A stretch of DNA of 64,000 nucleotides from PVC group bacterium (GTDB taxonomy: Bacteria > Verrucomicrobiota > Kiritimatiellia > CAIKKV01 > CAITUY01): NCBI GenBank assembly GCA_945870225.1, contig CAMBRF010000003.1, positions 1 to 64,000 of the forward strand. The letters are read 5' to 3'. Positions 15,609 to 24,390 of this stretch are shown piece after piece. Every line of letters begins with the position of its first letter. Position 1 is the first letter of the stretch. The notes beneath the pieces were generated by a model. It was not told where the DNA came from. It ran no database searches and saw only the letters and a program-made list of their open reading frames with translations. A program made the position numbers and the translations under genes.

Positions 15609-16139
15609 GCACCACCCCGCCCCCATCACCCCGTTTGGAACCCCGGCAAAGCATCGCACTAAGGGCCGTGATGATGCCACGGCCAACCGTAATCAAGCGG
15701 GAAGACTCGGAACTTACCCAGGCAACTTCATCAAAAGCTCCTGTGATCGGTGTGAGGAACATGAGGGTGGGCAACCCGCCCGCCCGCTCGCCAGCCCACT
15801 TAACCAAAAGCCCGCGCGGTTACCCATCCCCCTGCTCCCTCGTGAACAGGTTGCTAACATATGCTAGCATTGATCGGAGCCACTTCTCGGGCATCCGGAA
15901 TTCAGAAGTCAGAATTCAGACTAATGAATGCCGAACCACGTCGCATCCGTACAAGGCGGCATTCGAAATCTTGGCTGTTTCTCATAGGTGGCGCCTTAGT
16001 GACGGGGGGCATCCCGGCCTCTTTGGGCGGCAGGTGCCTGAATTTTTCACTGCCCTTGACACGAGGTTGCGGGGACACGGGGGACAGCCCCCGTCATTAA
16101 CCCGTTACTCTCACAGCCAAATTGTTCGTGACTCCCTCC
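15609..16139 (+). other. Intergenic region with short direct repeats
   Basis: About 530 bp without a convincing gene lie between the divergent SUMF1 and DUF4965 genes. A short direct repeat, GAATTCAGA-AGTCA-GAATTCAGA, lies at 15899-15921; similar arrays are common in intergenic DNA of many bacteria. Reading frames crossing the region are open by chance and lack ribosome-binding sites. Confidence 0.5.
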
Positions 16140-16155
16140 TGTACGGTATCGTACA
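16140..16155. promoter_or_regulatory. Palindromic operator candidate TGTACG-N4-CGTACA
   Basis: A perfect 6-bp inverted repeat with a 4-bp centre lies 10 bp before the start codon at 16166. Its size and symmetry suit a GntR- or LacI-type regulator of carbohydrate genes, but no such regulator is in the window. No Shine-Dalgarno sequence is visible here, so it could also act as an RNA hairpin. Confidence 0.4.
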
Positions 16156-16165
16156 AAATGCCCCC

Positions 16166-18223
16166 ATGAAAAAACCCTGTTCCGGCCGGATTCCGGCTAC
16201 ACCCCTGATTACCCACGATCCCTCCTTCAGCGTCTGGTCCTTCTCCGATCATCTGCGAGGGGATTACACACGGCATTGGACCGGCTACATCCGCGGCATG
16301 GGCGGCATGGCCCGGATAGACGGCAAGGCCTGGTCCTGGATGGCTCCCTCAGCTCCGGACCGCATGGAACAAATCTCCAGCGCGGTCTATCCCACCCGTA
16401 CGGAATACATTTTCAAGGCGGGCGGCGTGCAGTTGACCGTCACCTTCCTCAGCCCCTTGCTTCCCGATGATCTCGACGTTCTGAGCCGCCCGGTGGGCTA
16501 TGTGAATTTTGCCGTCGAATCGGTTGACGGCAAAGCGCACCGGGTGGAGCTGTATCTGGATGTGGGCATGGAATGGGCCACGGATGTGTTCGACCAGCCG
16601 GTCCTATGGATGCGCCAGCGTATCGCCGGCTTGCAGGCCATGCGTGCCGGAACCCAGACCCAACACGTTCTTAACCGCTCCGGCGATGACCAGCGGTATG
16701 AATGGGGCTATCTCTGGCTGGCGGCGAAAGAGGATCCCCGCGTTTCCACCGGCGCCGGCGCCGATCAGCCGATGCGCCGCGCCTTCATCGAGGGGCGCCC
16801 GTTCCCCGATACTGACGATCTGGCCCAGCCCCGTCCGATCTATCGCGGGTACCCCAAACTGGCCATCCGCTTCGATCTCGGCCGCGTGACCCGAACCGGC
16901 GCCGAGGCACAGGCCCTGATCGCCTACGAGGACATCTATTGCTGCGAATACATGCAACGCAAGTTGCGGCCCTACTGGCAGCGCGGTGAGGCGACCATGG
17001 CCGACCTGCTGCAGACGGCCGTCGTGGAATACCCTGTTCTCGCCAAGCGGGCGGCTGCATTCGACGCACGCCTGCTGCGGGACGCCGAACAACTCGGCGG
17101 CCCCGAATATCGCGACCTGTGCGCCCTGTCCTATCGTCAGGCCATCGCCGCACACAAACTGGCCGCCGACTTCGACGGTACGCCGATGTTCTTCTCGAAG
17201 GAGAACTTCTCCAACGGATGCATCGCCACGGTGGATGTGACCTACCCGTCGGCCCCGTTGTTCCTCCTCACCAATCCCCGCCTGCTTGAGGCCATGCTCA
17301 CCCCCGTTCTGAATTATGCGCGCAGTCCGCGCTGGCGTTTCCCGTTTGCGCCGCATGACCTGGGAACCTTCCCTCTGGCCAACGGCCAGATCTACGGCGG
17401 CGGCGAGTTGTCGGACAAAGGCCAGATGCCGGTCGAGGAATCGGGCAACATGCTGTTGCTGGTGGCGGCCTATTGTGACGCCGTGGGCGACGCCTCCTAC
17501 GCCGGCCAATACTGGAAGAGCCTTTCCGACTGGGCGGCTTACCTCGAGACCCACGGCTTTGATCCGGTCCGGCAGTTGTGTACGGACGATTTCGCCGGAC
17601 ATCTGGCCCACAACGCCAACCTCTCCATCAAGTCCATCCTGGCCCTTGCGGCGTATGGCAAACTGGCGGCCGCCCTCGGGCACGCCAAGGTAGCCGGCCG
17701 GTTCACGAAACTCGCCCGCACCCTGGCCGTCAAATGGCAGCGCATGGCGGAGGATGGCGATCATTACCGCCTGGTGTTCGACCAGGCCGGCACCTGGAGC
17801 CAGAAGTACAATCTCGTGTGGGACAAGCTGCTCGACCTGAATGTGTTCCCCGACAAGGTCGCCCGGCGCGAGGTGGCCTACTACCTCGGCCATCAGGAAA
17901 AATACGGACTGTCGCTCGACAACCGTAAAAAGTACGGCAAGGTAGACTGGATCGTCTGGAGCGGAACGCTGGCGGAAACCAAGGAACAGTTCCGCGCTTT
18001 CCTCAAACCCCTCGAGCGCTGGCTGAAGGAAACGTCATCGCGCGTCCCCTTGCCGGACCTGTACATGACCGACACCGGGGAGCATGTCATCTTCCGGGCG
18101 CGTTCGGTGGTCGGCGGAGTCTTTATGCGCATCCTGGCAGATGCGAAATGCCGTGCCCGCTGGCAAAAAACCTGGCGGCAGGCGGACACCTCCATCGTGG
18201 TTCCCCGTTCTGAATGGAAATAA
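16166..18223 (+). CDS. DUF4965/DUF5127 (glutaminase A-like) family protein
   Basis: The 685-residue protein begins with PATPLITHDPSFSVWSFSDH, the DUF4964 block that opens this family. An N-terminal beta-sandwich region (DUF5127) and a C-terminal (alpha/alpha) barrel (DUF4965/DUF1793) follow. The latter contains FSKENFSNGCIATVDVTYPS, LFLLTNPRLLEAMLTPVLNY and EESGNMLLLVAAY. Family members are called glutaminase A-like, but the barrel and neighbours suggest carbohydrate processing. No signal peptide is evident with the ATG at 16166; the frame opens far upstream without support. A GH116 enzyme follows 21 bp downstream, so the pair is probably one operon. Confidence 0.8.
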   Translation: MKKPCSGRIPATPLITHDPSFSVWSFSDHLRGDYTRHWTGYIRGMGGMARIDGKAWSWMAPSAPDRMEQISSAVYPTRTEYIFKAGGVQLTVTFLSPLLPDDLDVLSRPVGYVNFAVESVDGKAHRVELYLDVGMEWATDVFDQPVLWMRQRIAGLQAMRAGTQTQHVLNRSGDDQRYEWGYLWLAAKEDPRVSTGAGADQPMRRAFIEGRPFPDTDDLAQPRPIYRGYPKLAIRFDLGRVTRTGAEAQALIAYEDIYCCEYMQRKLRPYWQRGEATMADLLQTAVVEYPVLAKRAAAFDARLLRDAEQLGGPEYRDLCALSYRQAIAAHKLAADFDGTPMFFSKENFSNGCIATVDVTYPSAPLFLLTNPRLLEAMLTPVLNYARSPRWRFPFAPHDLGTFPLANGQIYGGGELSDKGQMPVEESGNMLLLVAAYCDAVGDASYAGQYWKSLSDWAAYLETHGFDPVRQLCTDDFAGHLAHNANLSIKSILALAAYGKLAAALGHAKVAGRFTKLARTLAVKWQRMAEDGDHYRLVFDQAGTWSQKYNLVWDKLLDLNVFPDKVARREVAYYLGHQEKYGLSLDNRKKYGKVDWIVWSGTLAETKEQFRAFLKPLERWLKETSSRVPLPDLYMTDTGEHVIFRARSVVGGVFMRILADAKCRARWQKTWRQADTSIVVPRSEWK

Positions 18224-18244
18224 CCTTTCGCAGAGACCCTAAGC

Positions 18245-21200
18245 ATGAAAAAAAAATCCAAGCTCCAGCCCTGGCCGGTCCTGACCCGGTATGACCAGAA
18301 TCATTTGCGCCAGATTGCCCTGCCGTTGGGCGGCATCGGTACCGGCACCATCTCGCTCGGCGGGCGCGGACAACTCTGCTCATGGGAAGTGGGCAACCGG
18401 CCGGCCAAAACCTTTATCCCAAAACGTACTTTTTTCGCCCTCTACGCCAAACCGGCGGGCGGGGAATCCGTCACACGCATGCTGGAAGGCATCATCCCAG
18501 AACCCTACGAGGGCTCGGCGGGTGCCACCGCGCCCAATCATGGTCTGCCGCGCTTCCGCCACGCCGCCTTCGAGGCCGCCTATCCGTTCGGGCAAGTCCT
18601 GCTTGCCGATCCCGATGTGCCGGTTGAGGTGCGCTTGCAGGGCTTCAATCCCCTCGTGCCCGCCGATGCCGACGCCAGCGGCATACCCGTCGCCGTTCTG
18701 CGCTTCGTCCTCACCAATAAAACCAACAAGACGGTTTCCGCCTCGATCTGCGGGAATATGCAGAACTTCATCGGCACCGATGGAGCCCATGGCCAATCCG
18801 TGTGGAATGTGAACGAATTCCGGGGCCCGGCCGACAAAGCGGGAATCAAGGGCATCTACATGCGATCCAACGGGACCGGCGCCGAATCCGAATTCTCCGG
18901 CACCCTGGCCCTGACCACCGACGCCAAGGATGTCACCTATCGGACATCCTGGTTGCCGGGTGGATGGGATATTCCTGTGCAGGATTTCTGGGACGATTTC
19001 AGTTCAGATGGTCGGCTCGAAAATCGCCCGAAGACCGAGGAGCATGACCCACTGTCTTCCCTCTCCACCAGCGTAAAACTGCCACCGCGCGGCGAATGCT
19101 GCGTGACCTTTATGATCACCTGGCATTTTCCTAACCGGCAAAATTGGGCGGCCGCCACCGGCACACCGGTCGGCAATGCCCCGGCCAAGAAGCCGACGGC
19201 CATGACCGGTTTTGTCAAAAACTGGCAAATCAGTGAATTCCTGCCGCTGGAGGGCGCCTTTGTCGCCCTGCCCCTGCCCTCGTCCTTCGACGCCCTGGGA
19301 ATGAAGGACCGCGTATTTGGTAATGATTTCAGCGAATTGCATTCTGAGATTGCTTCGCGCGGCGCCAAGAATGAGATTGTGTATTACCGGTCAAAATTCA
19401 CCTGCGCCGAACGCATGCAACTGACAGCCCTGCTAGGGTATGACGGACCGGTCAAGATGTGGCTGGATGGCCGTGAGATTTATTGCGATGACACCGGAAC
19501 CAATCCAGCCATTCAGGATGAAGGCGAGGCCGCCTTCCAGGCGGAAGCCGGCGAACATGAAATCGTGGTCATGCTCGGCACCAATATGGGCGCGGCATGG
19601 GGCGTATTCCTGCGCCTGAAACGAACCGACATCTCCAAGGCGACCTTAAAAAAAGGACCGGAAGCTTTCATCCTGCCGGAGATTGCGATGCCCCCGGCAT
19701 CGGGGTGCGGCTGCCAGGGAGGCTGCGACACGACCCCGTCCACGCGCGTCGGGAATTACTACACGACCCGCTATGCCGATGCCTGGGACGTTGCCCTGAA
19801 GACCTTCAAAAGCCTGCCGAGCCTTGAAGCCCGGACGCTTTCCTTTGTTCAGGCGTTCTGTGAGACCGACCTGCCACAGGCTGTCAAGGAAGCCGCCCTA
19901 TACAACCTGAGCACACTTCGCTCCCAGACCTGCTTCCGGATTGAGGAAGGGCACCTGATGGGATGGGAAGGTTGCAGCGACGCCTGCGGCTGTTGCAACG
20001 GTTCATGCACCCATGTGTGGAATTACGAAAACGCCACCGGTTTCCTGTTCGGCGATCTGGCCTGGACGATGCGCGAGGCTGAATTTAAATATTCCACCGG
20101 GGATGACGGCCTGATGTCGTTCCGCGTCGGCCTGCCGCTTTCCAACGCCAAGCAATGGCGTGCGGGAGCGGCGGACGGGCAGATGGGTGCCATTATGCGG
20201 CTCTATCGCGAGTGGCAGCTCTCAGGTGACGAGGCCCGACTGCGTGAATTATGGCCTCAGGCGCGGAAAGCCCTGGAGTATTGCTGGGTGCCCGGCGGGT
20301 GGGATGCGGACAAGGATGGTGTGATGGAGGGTTGCCAGCACAACACCATGGATGTCGAGTATTACGGCCCCAATCCCCAGATGGGCATCTGGTATCTCGG
20401 CGCCTTGCGTTCCTGCGAGGAGATGGCTCGCCATCTGGGCGAAAATGATTTCGCCGCCGAATGCCGCGGTCTGTTTGAGCGCGGCCGGGACTGGCTCGAT
20501 GCCAATCTGTTCAACGGCGATTATTACGAACATCAGATCCGCCCGCCCACCGGCGAGGCAGCCATTGCTCCCGGATTACGGGTGGGCATGGGCGCGGCGA
20601 ATCTTGCCGATCCCGATTTCCAGCTTGGGAACGGCTGCCTGATTGACCAGTTGGTGGGTCAATACATGGCACATGCTCTGGAACTGGGATATCTCACCCG
20701 GCCCGCGAATGTCCGCAAGACCTTGCAGAGCATCATGAAGAACAACTTCAGGGAGACGATGTTCGCCCACTTCAACCATCTGCGTTCCTATGCGCTGAAT
20801 GACGAGTCAGCGCTGTTGATGGCCTCCTATCCGCGCGGCAGCCGCCTGAAACGGCCCTTCCCCTACTACAATGAGGTGATGACCGGATTCGAATACACGG
20901 CGGCCGTCGGGATGATCTACGAGGGACAGACCGCCGATGGATTAAAGTGTATCCGTGCCATCCGGAAACGCTATGACGGCTCACGGCGCAGTCCGTTTGA
21001 TGAGGCCGAGTGCGGCCATCACTATGCCCGCGCCATGGCGAGTTGGACGGCCGTCCTGGCCCTGACCGGCTTTCATTACACGGCAGTTGGGAAGAAGATG
21101 ACTTTGGCGGCCAAAGAGGGCACGGTGTTCTGGTCCACCGGCTACGCCTGGGGAACCTGCCGTCAGAAACGCATCAAGGCGGGCATGCAGGTTGAACTGC

Positions 21201-21325
21201 AGGTCCTCGAGGGCGAACTCGGCCTGAAGGAGTTTGTGCTGCGCCGCCAGGGAACGGTGTCGTTCCCGGCCGCCAGGCGGCTGAAGACCGGTACCGTGCT
21301 GAAGATGCTGATCCCGAAGTCCTGA
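18245..21325 (+). CDS. Glycoside hydrolase family 116-like protein (DUF608)
   Basis: The 1026-residue protein resembles GH116 (bacterial relatives of non-lysosomal glucosylceramidase). The N-terminal domain begins QIALPLGGIGTGTISLGGRG, the hallmark of Glyco_hydr_116N. A beta-sandwich insertion spans about residues 320-480. The catalytic (alpha/alpha)6 barrel (from about 520) contains CTHVWNYENATGFLF and DGVMEGCQHNTMDVEYYGPN. By rough alignment with GBA2-type enzymes, Asp703 is a candidate acid/base and Glu575 (GWEG) a candidate nucleophile; both are tentative. No signal peptide is seen. A Cys-rich stretch (SGCGCQGGCD) lies mid-protein. It is coupled to the DUF4965-family gene upstream. Confidence 0.82.
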   Translation: MKKKSKLQPWPVLTRYDQNHLRQIALPLGGIGTGTISLGGRGQLCSWEVGNRPAKTFIPKRTFFALYAKPAGGESVTRMLEGIIPEPYEGSAGATAPNHGLPRFRHAAFEAAYPFGQVLLADPDVPVEVRLQGFNPLVPADADASGIPVAVLRFVLTNKTNKTVSASICGNMQNFIGTDGAHGQSVWNVNEFRGPADKAGIKGIYMRSNGTGAESEFSGTLALTTDAKDVTYRTSWLPGGWDIPVQDFWDDFSSDGRLENRPKTEEHDPLSSLSTSVKLPPRGECCVTFMITWHFPNRQNWAAATGTPVGNAPAKKPTAMTGFVKNWQISEFLPLEGAFVALPLPSSFDALGMKDRVFGNDFSELHSEIASRGAKNEIVYYRSKFTCAERMQLTALLGYDGPVKMWLDGREIYCDDTGTNPAIQDEGEAAFQAEAGEHEIVVMLGTNMGAAWGVFLRLKRTDISKATLKKGPEAFILPEIAMPPASGCGCQGGCDTTPSTRVGNYYTTRYADAWDVALKTFKSLPSLEARTLSFVQAFCETDLPQAVKEAALYNLSTLRSQTCFRIEEGHLMGWEGCSDACGCCNGSCTHVWNYENATGFLFGDLAWTMREAEFKYSTGDDGLMSFRVGLPLSNAKQWRAGAADGQMGAIMRLYREWQLSGDEARLRELWPQARKALEYCWVPGGWDADKDGVMEGCQHNTMDVEYYGPNPQMGIWYLGALRSCEEMARHLGENDFAAECRGLFERGRDWLDANLFNGDYYEHQIRPPTGEAAIAPGLRVGMGAANLADPDFQLGNGCLIDQLVGQYMAHALELGYLTRPANVRKTLQSIMKNNFRETMFAHFNHLRSYALNDESALLMASYPRGSRLKRPFPYYNEVMTGFEYTAAVGMIYEGQTADGLKCIRAIRKRYDGSRRSPFDEAECGHHYARAMASWTAVLALTGFHYTAVGKKMTLAAKEGTVFWSTGYAWGTCRQKRIKAGMQVELQVLEGELGLKEFVLRRQGTVSFPAARRLKTGTVLKMLIPKS

Positions 21326-21354
21326 GAACCCCGCAAACCGGGAGGGGCACAACG

Positions 21355-22164
21355 TTGACCCTGCGTCAAAACATCGGATGGCTGGCAGGCGTGGTCACGA
21401 TCATGACCTTGCCGCGTCCGACTGATGCAGGAGTGATGGTTGTGCCAGCCTCGCAGATGCCGTCCATCAGCCGGGAGGGCGAGGCGTTGCCCGGTATGCC
21501 GCTTTGCTCCGGGGACGGCTTTGAACTCGCCTATAAGCCTGCTGCGGAAGGTCGACTGGGGTGGCATACCGCGGAGGATCCATCGGACGCTGATGAAGCC
21601 GACCGTTTCCGCACAAACCGTTGGCCCCAGATTGTCCGGTCGGTTCAATGGGCCCGACGTCTGGCCAGGACGGAAGCACCGGTCCAGGCCACGGCCCTGA
21701 TGCCCAAACTCAAGGCGACGTTCATCGAGGAAGGAATCCCGCCGGAACTGGTCTGGATCGCCGAAGTGGAATCGCAACTGGATCCCGGCGCTGAAAGCGC
21801 CTCCGGGGCGCGCGGGCTCTTCCAGTTCAAGCCGGCGGCGGCCAAGCGGTTCGGACTGCTGACCCGGGAGACGGATGATCGGCACAGCCCTGAAAAAAGC
21901 GCCCGCGCCGCCGCCCGGTATCTTGCCGTCCTGTATAAACGTTTCGGCAACTGGCATCTGGCTCTGGCCGGCTACAACGCCGGGGAGGGCCTGGTGGATC
22001 GACTGCTCAAGCAGCATCACGCCACAACCTTCGGGGAAATCGCGCCCTACCTCCCGGAACAAACGCAGGATTATATTCCCCGCGTCACGGCCACCCTGGC
22101 ACTCCGGGAAAAAGTTTGGCTCAGCGCGCTACCGTCACCGACGATCAGTCCCACTTGGAATTGA
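21355..22164 (+). CDS. Lytic transglycosylase (SLT domain)
   Basis: This murein-cleaving enzyme has 269 residues. The only start with a good ribosome-binding site is a TTG at 21355, 9 nt after GGGAGGGG. It is followed by a hydrophobic segment (IGWLAGVVTIMTLPRPTDA), probably a signal. The C-terminal domain has the SLT signatures: ESQLDPGAESASGARGLFQF with the catalytic Glu, then an active-site block AGYNAGEG, and YLPEQTQDYIPRV at the end, as in MltD-type enzymes. No LysM repeats are present. It ends 20 bp inside the convergent helicase gene. Confidence 0.85.
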   Translation: MTLRQNIGWLAGVVTIMTLPRPTDAGVMVVPASQMPSISREGEALPGMPLCSGDGFELAYKPAAEGRLGWHTAEDPSDADEADRFRTNRWPQIVRSVQWARRLARTEAPVQATALMPKLKATFIEEGIPPELVWIAEVESQLDPGAESASGARGLFQFKPAAAKRFGLLTRETDDRHSPEKSARAAARYLAVLYKRFGNWHLALAGYNAGEGLVDRLLKQHHATTFGEIAPYLPEQTQDYIPRVTATLALREKVWLSALPSPTISPTWN

Positions 22165-24193
22165 TCTGGTTGCGCACCCGTCCCACAATATCCCCGCCGT
22201 CACCCATGTACCCGACCTCATCGCCGGCATAGCCGCTCGTTCCGAACGACGCCAAGGTGCAGCTTGCCCGCACGTCGTCGGTGATGAACCGCGACACCTG
22301 GGAGTAAAGGTGCTTGTCGGTGAAACTCGACCACCGCTGGTAGTAGCGCAGCGGCCAGGTAATGTAGAGAAAGTTGCGGGCGCGCGTCATGGCCACATAA
22401 GCCAGCCGCCGTTCCTCCTCAATCTCCCGCTCATTGTCGGTGGCCATATCCGAGGGCAGGCAACCGTCAGAGGCATGGATCAGATAGACGACGTCCCATT
22501 CGCATCCCTTGGCGGAATGAATGGTGGAGAGCACCAGCCAGTCCTCATCCTTAAGCGGATTCGCGGCAATATCGCTTGTCGAATTCGGCGGATCGAGCGT
22601 CAGGTCCGTCAGGAACTGCCGGCGCGACGTATAGCCCGAAGCCACCTGCTCGATGTGTTCGAGGTCGCGACGCCGGGCCTGCGCATTATCATAGCGGGTC
22701 TCCAGCATCCCGTCGTAGAAGAGCCGGATACGCTGCACCTGAGCCGAGGGGGACCCCTCGCCCGTTGTCACCAGATCGTCCATGAGGGCGCCAAGCTCCT
22801 TCCAGCCCGCCCGGGCCGCCGGCGGCGGCTCAAACGTTTTAATGGCGCGCGCATCGTGGGCCTTGGCCACATGCGCGATGGCCTTTGCCGCCGTGGAGGG
22901 CCCCACCCCCTCGATCAACTGCATGATCCGGAACCAGGCGATTTCATCGACCGGATTCTCCGTCACCCTCAGGAAACTAACCAGGTCCTTGACATGTGCC
23001 GCCTCGAGGAACCTCAACCCGCCGTATTTGTGGTAGGAGATGTTCCGACGGGTCAGCTCGATTTCGAGCGAATCGGAGAGATGTCCGGCCCGAAACAACA
23101 CGGCCTGCTTGTGCAGCGGAACGCCCTGTTCGTAGTGCTCCAGCACGCGCTCAACAACATACTTGTCCTGGGCCGCCTCGTCCCGGCACGTCACAATGAC
23201 GGGACGGGCCCCCTCCTTGCGGGCCGACCAGAGGTCCTTCGTATACCGTTCCTTCGCATAAGCAATGAGACGGTTCGTTGTTTCCAGAATGGGCTCCACG
23301 GAACGGTAATTCTGTTCCAGCGTGATCACCGTCGTGTCGGGAAACTGCTTGGGAAAATCAAGAATGTTGCGGACATTCGCGGCCCGGAAGCTGTAGATGC
23401 TCTGGGCATCGTCGCCCACCACCATGATATTGGAGTTGAACCGCCGCAGGCCGCGCAGGATGTCCGATTGGACGGTATTGGTGTCCTGATACTCATCAAC
23501 CAGGACATGGTCGAAGCGCCCCCCGATCTCGCGGGCCATGTTTTCATCGGTCAGCAGTTGCAGCCAATAGAACAGGAGGTCATCATAGTCCAGCACGGCC
23601 CGCTGCTGTTTCCGGATCACATAGCTGGTGAACAGCGACTTCAGTTCTTCCTTGTATTCAAGACACCACGGATAATTCCGCTTTAATACCGTTTCCAGCG
23701 CCTCGGAACCGTTCACGCAGCGGGAATAAATGGCCAGGCTCGTTCCCTTGCGGGGAAACCGCTTGTCCCCGCGCGCCAGGTTGAGTTCATGCCGGACAAC
23801 GTTCAGCAGGTCCTCGGCGTCGGCCTGATCCATCACGGTAAAGTCATCCTGGAGCCCGGCCTGACGCGAATAGGTTCGCAGCACCCGGTTGGCGATGGCG
23901 TGGAATGTTCCGCCCCAGACCCGTCCGGTCATGGCCGCGCCCCGCTGGCAGACGGCCGCCGCCCGGTTGAGCATTTCCTCGGAAGCGCGCCGGGTGAACG
24001 TCATCAGAAGAATGCGCTCGGGCGGAACGCCATGGGCAATCAGGTAGGCGACCCGGTAGGCGAGCGTCTTCGTCTTGCCGCTGCCGGCACCGGCCACCAC
24101 CAGGAGCGGCCCGTCCCCATGCGTGACAGCCTGTCGCTGCTGGGGATTCAACTCCGCCATCCACGTCATATCCTGTGTGCCCGGTTCCGTCAT
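22145..24193 (-). CDS. UvrD/PcrA/Rep-family superfamily 1 DNA helicase
   Basis: This 682-residue 3'-5' DNA helicase acts in repair or replication restart. Visible motifs: Q motif LNPQQRQAVTH, Walker A AGAGSGKTKT, motif II VDEYQDTN, motif III GDDAQSIYSFRAA, motif IV LEQNYRS, motif V STIHSAKGCEWDVVYL and motif VI YVAMTRARNFL. It is slightly short for UvrD/PcrA (about 720) and lacks the long basic tail. The ATG at 24193 precedes TEPGTQDMTWMAELNPQQRQ; an internal ATG 8 codons later is also possible. It diverges from the EF-G gene. Confidence 0.9.
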   Translation of the reverse strand: MTEPGTQDMTWMAELNPQQRQAVTHGDGPLLVVAGAGSGKTKTLAYRVAYLIAHGVPPERILLMTFTRRASEEMLNRAAAVCQRGAAMTGRVWGGTFHAIANRVLRTYSRQAGLQDDFTVMDQADAEDLLNVVRHELNLARGDKRFPRKGTSLAIYSRCVNGSEALETVLKRNYPWCLEYKEELKSLFTSYVIRKQQRAVLDYDDLLFYWLQLLTDENMAREIGGRFDHVLVDEYQDTNTVQSDILRGLRRFNSNIMVVGDDAQSIYSFRAANVRNILDFPKQFPDTTVITLEQNYRSVEPILETTNRLIAYAKERYTKDLWSARKEGARPVIVTCRDEAAQDKYVVERVLEHYEQGVPLHKQAVLFRAGHLSDSLEIELTRRNISYHKYGGLRFLEAAHVKDLVSFLRVTENPVDEIAWFRIMQLIEGVGPSTAAKAIAHVAKAHDARAIKTFEPPPAARAGWKELGALMDDLVTTGEGSPSAQVQRIRLFYDGMLETRYDNAQARRRDLEHIEQVASGYTSRRQFLTDLTLDPPNSTSDIAANPLKDEDWLVLSTIHSAKGCEWDVVYLIHASDGCLPSDMATDNEREIEEERRLAYVAMTRARNFLYITWPLRYYQRWSSFTDKHLYSQVSRFITDDVRASCTLASFGTSGYAGDEVGYMGDGGDIVGRVRNQINSKWD

Positions 24194-24285
24194 TTACCCA
24201 CCTGTCTGTAAAAGGTCGATGATGACAGAAACCAGACCCGGGTTCAAGGAGTAGCCAAACAGGTCATGTTTTTTCCAACATTTAC

Positions 24286-24314
24286 TTGATTAAAGTGCGC
24301 CTTAAAGGTATCTT
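24286..24314 (+). promoter_or_regulatory. Promoter of the EF-G gene
   Basis: TTGATT (24286-24291), a 17-bp spacer and TATCTT (24309-24314). Transcription would start near 24321, leaving a leader of about 70 nt that contains a GC-rich self-complementary stretch (GACGGCAGGACGCCGTC). GAGGA lies 7 nt before the ATG. Confidence 0.6.
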
Positions 24315-24390
24315 CCACTCCCTTTTTGGTGGGTGTTGTGACGGCAGGACGCCGTCGGCACCCTGACTCCCATGAAATAGAGGAATACGT

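Noticed and set aside
15596..16165. N-terminal extension of the DUF4965 protein
   Set aside because: The frame is open, but the sequence is low-complexity, crosses the SUMF1 promoter and the direct repeats, and the family start lies at 16166.
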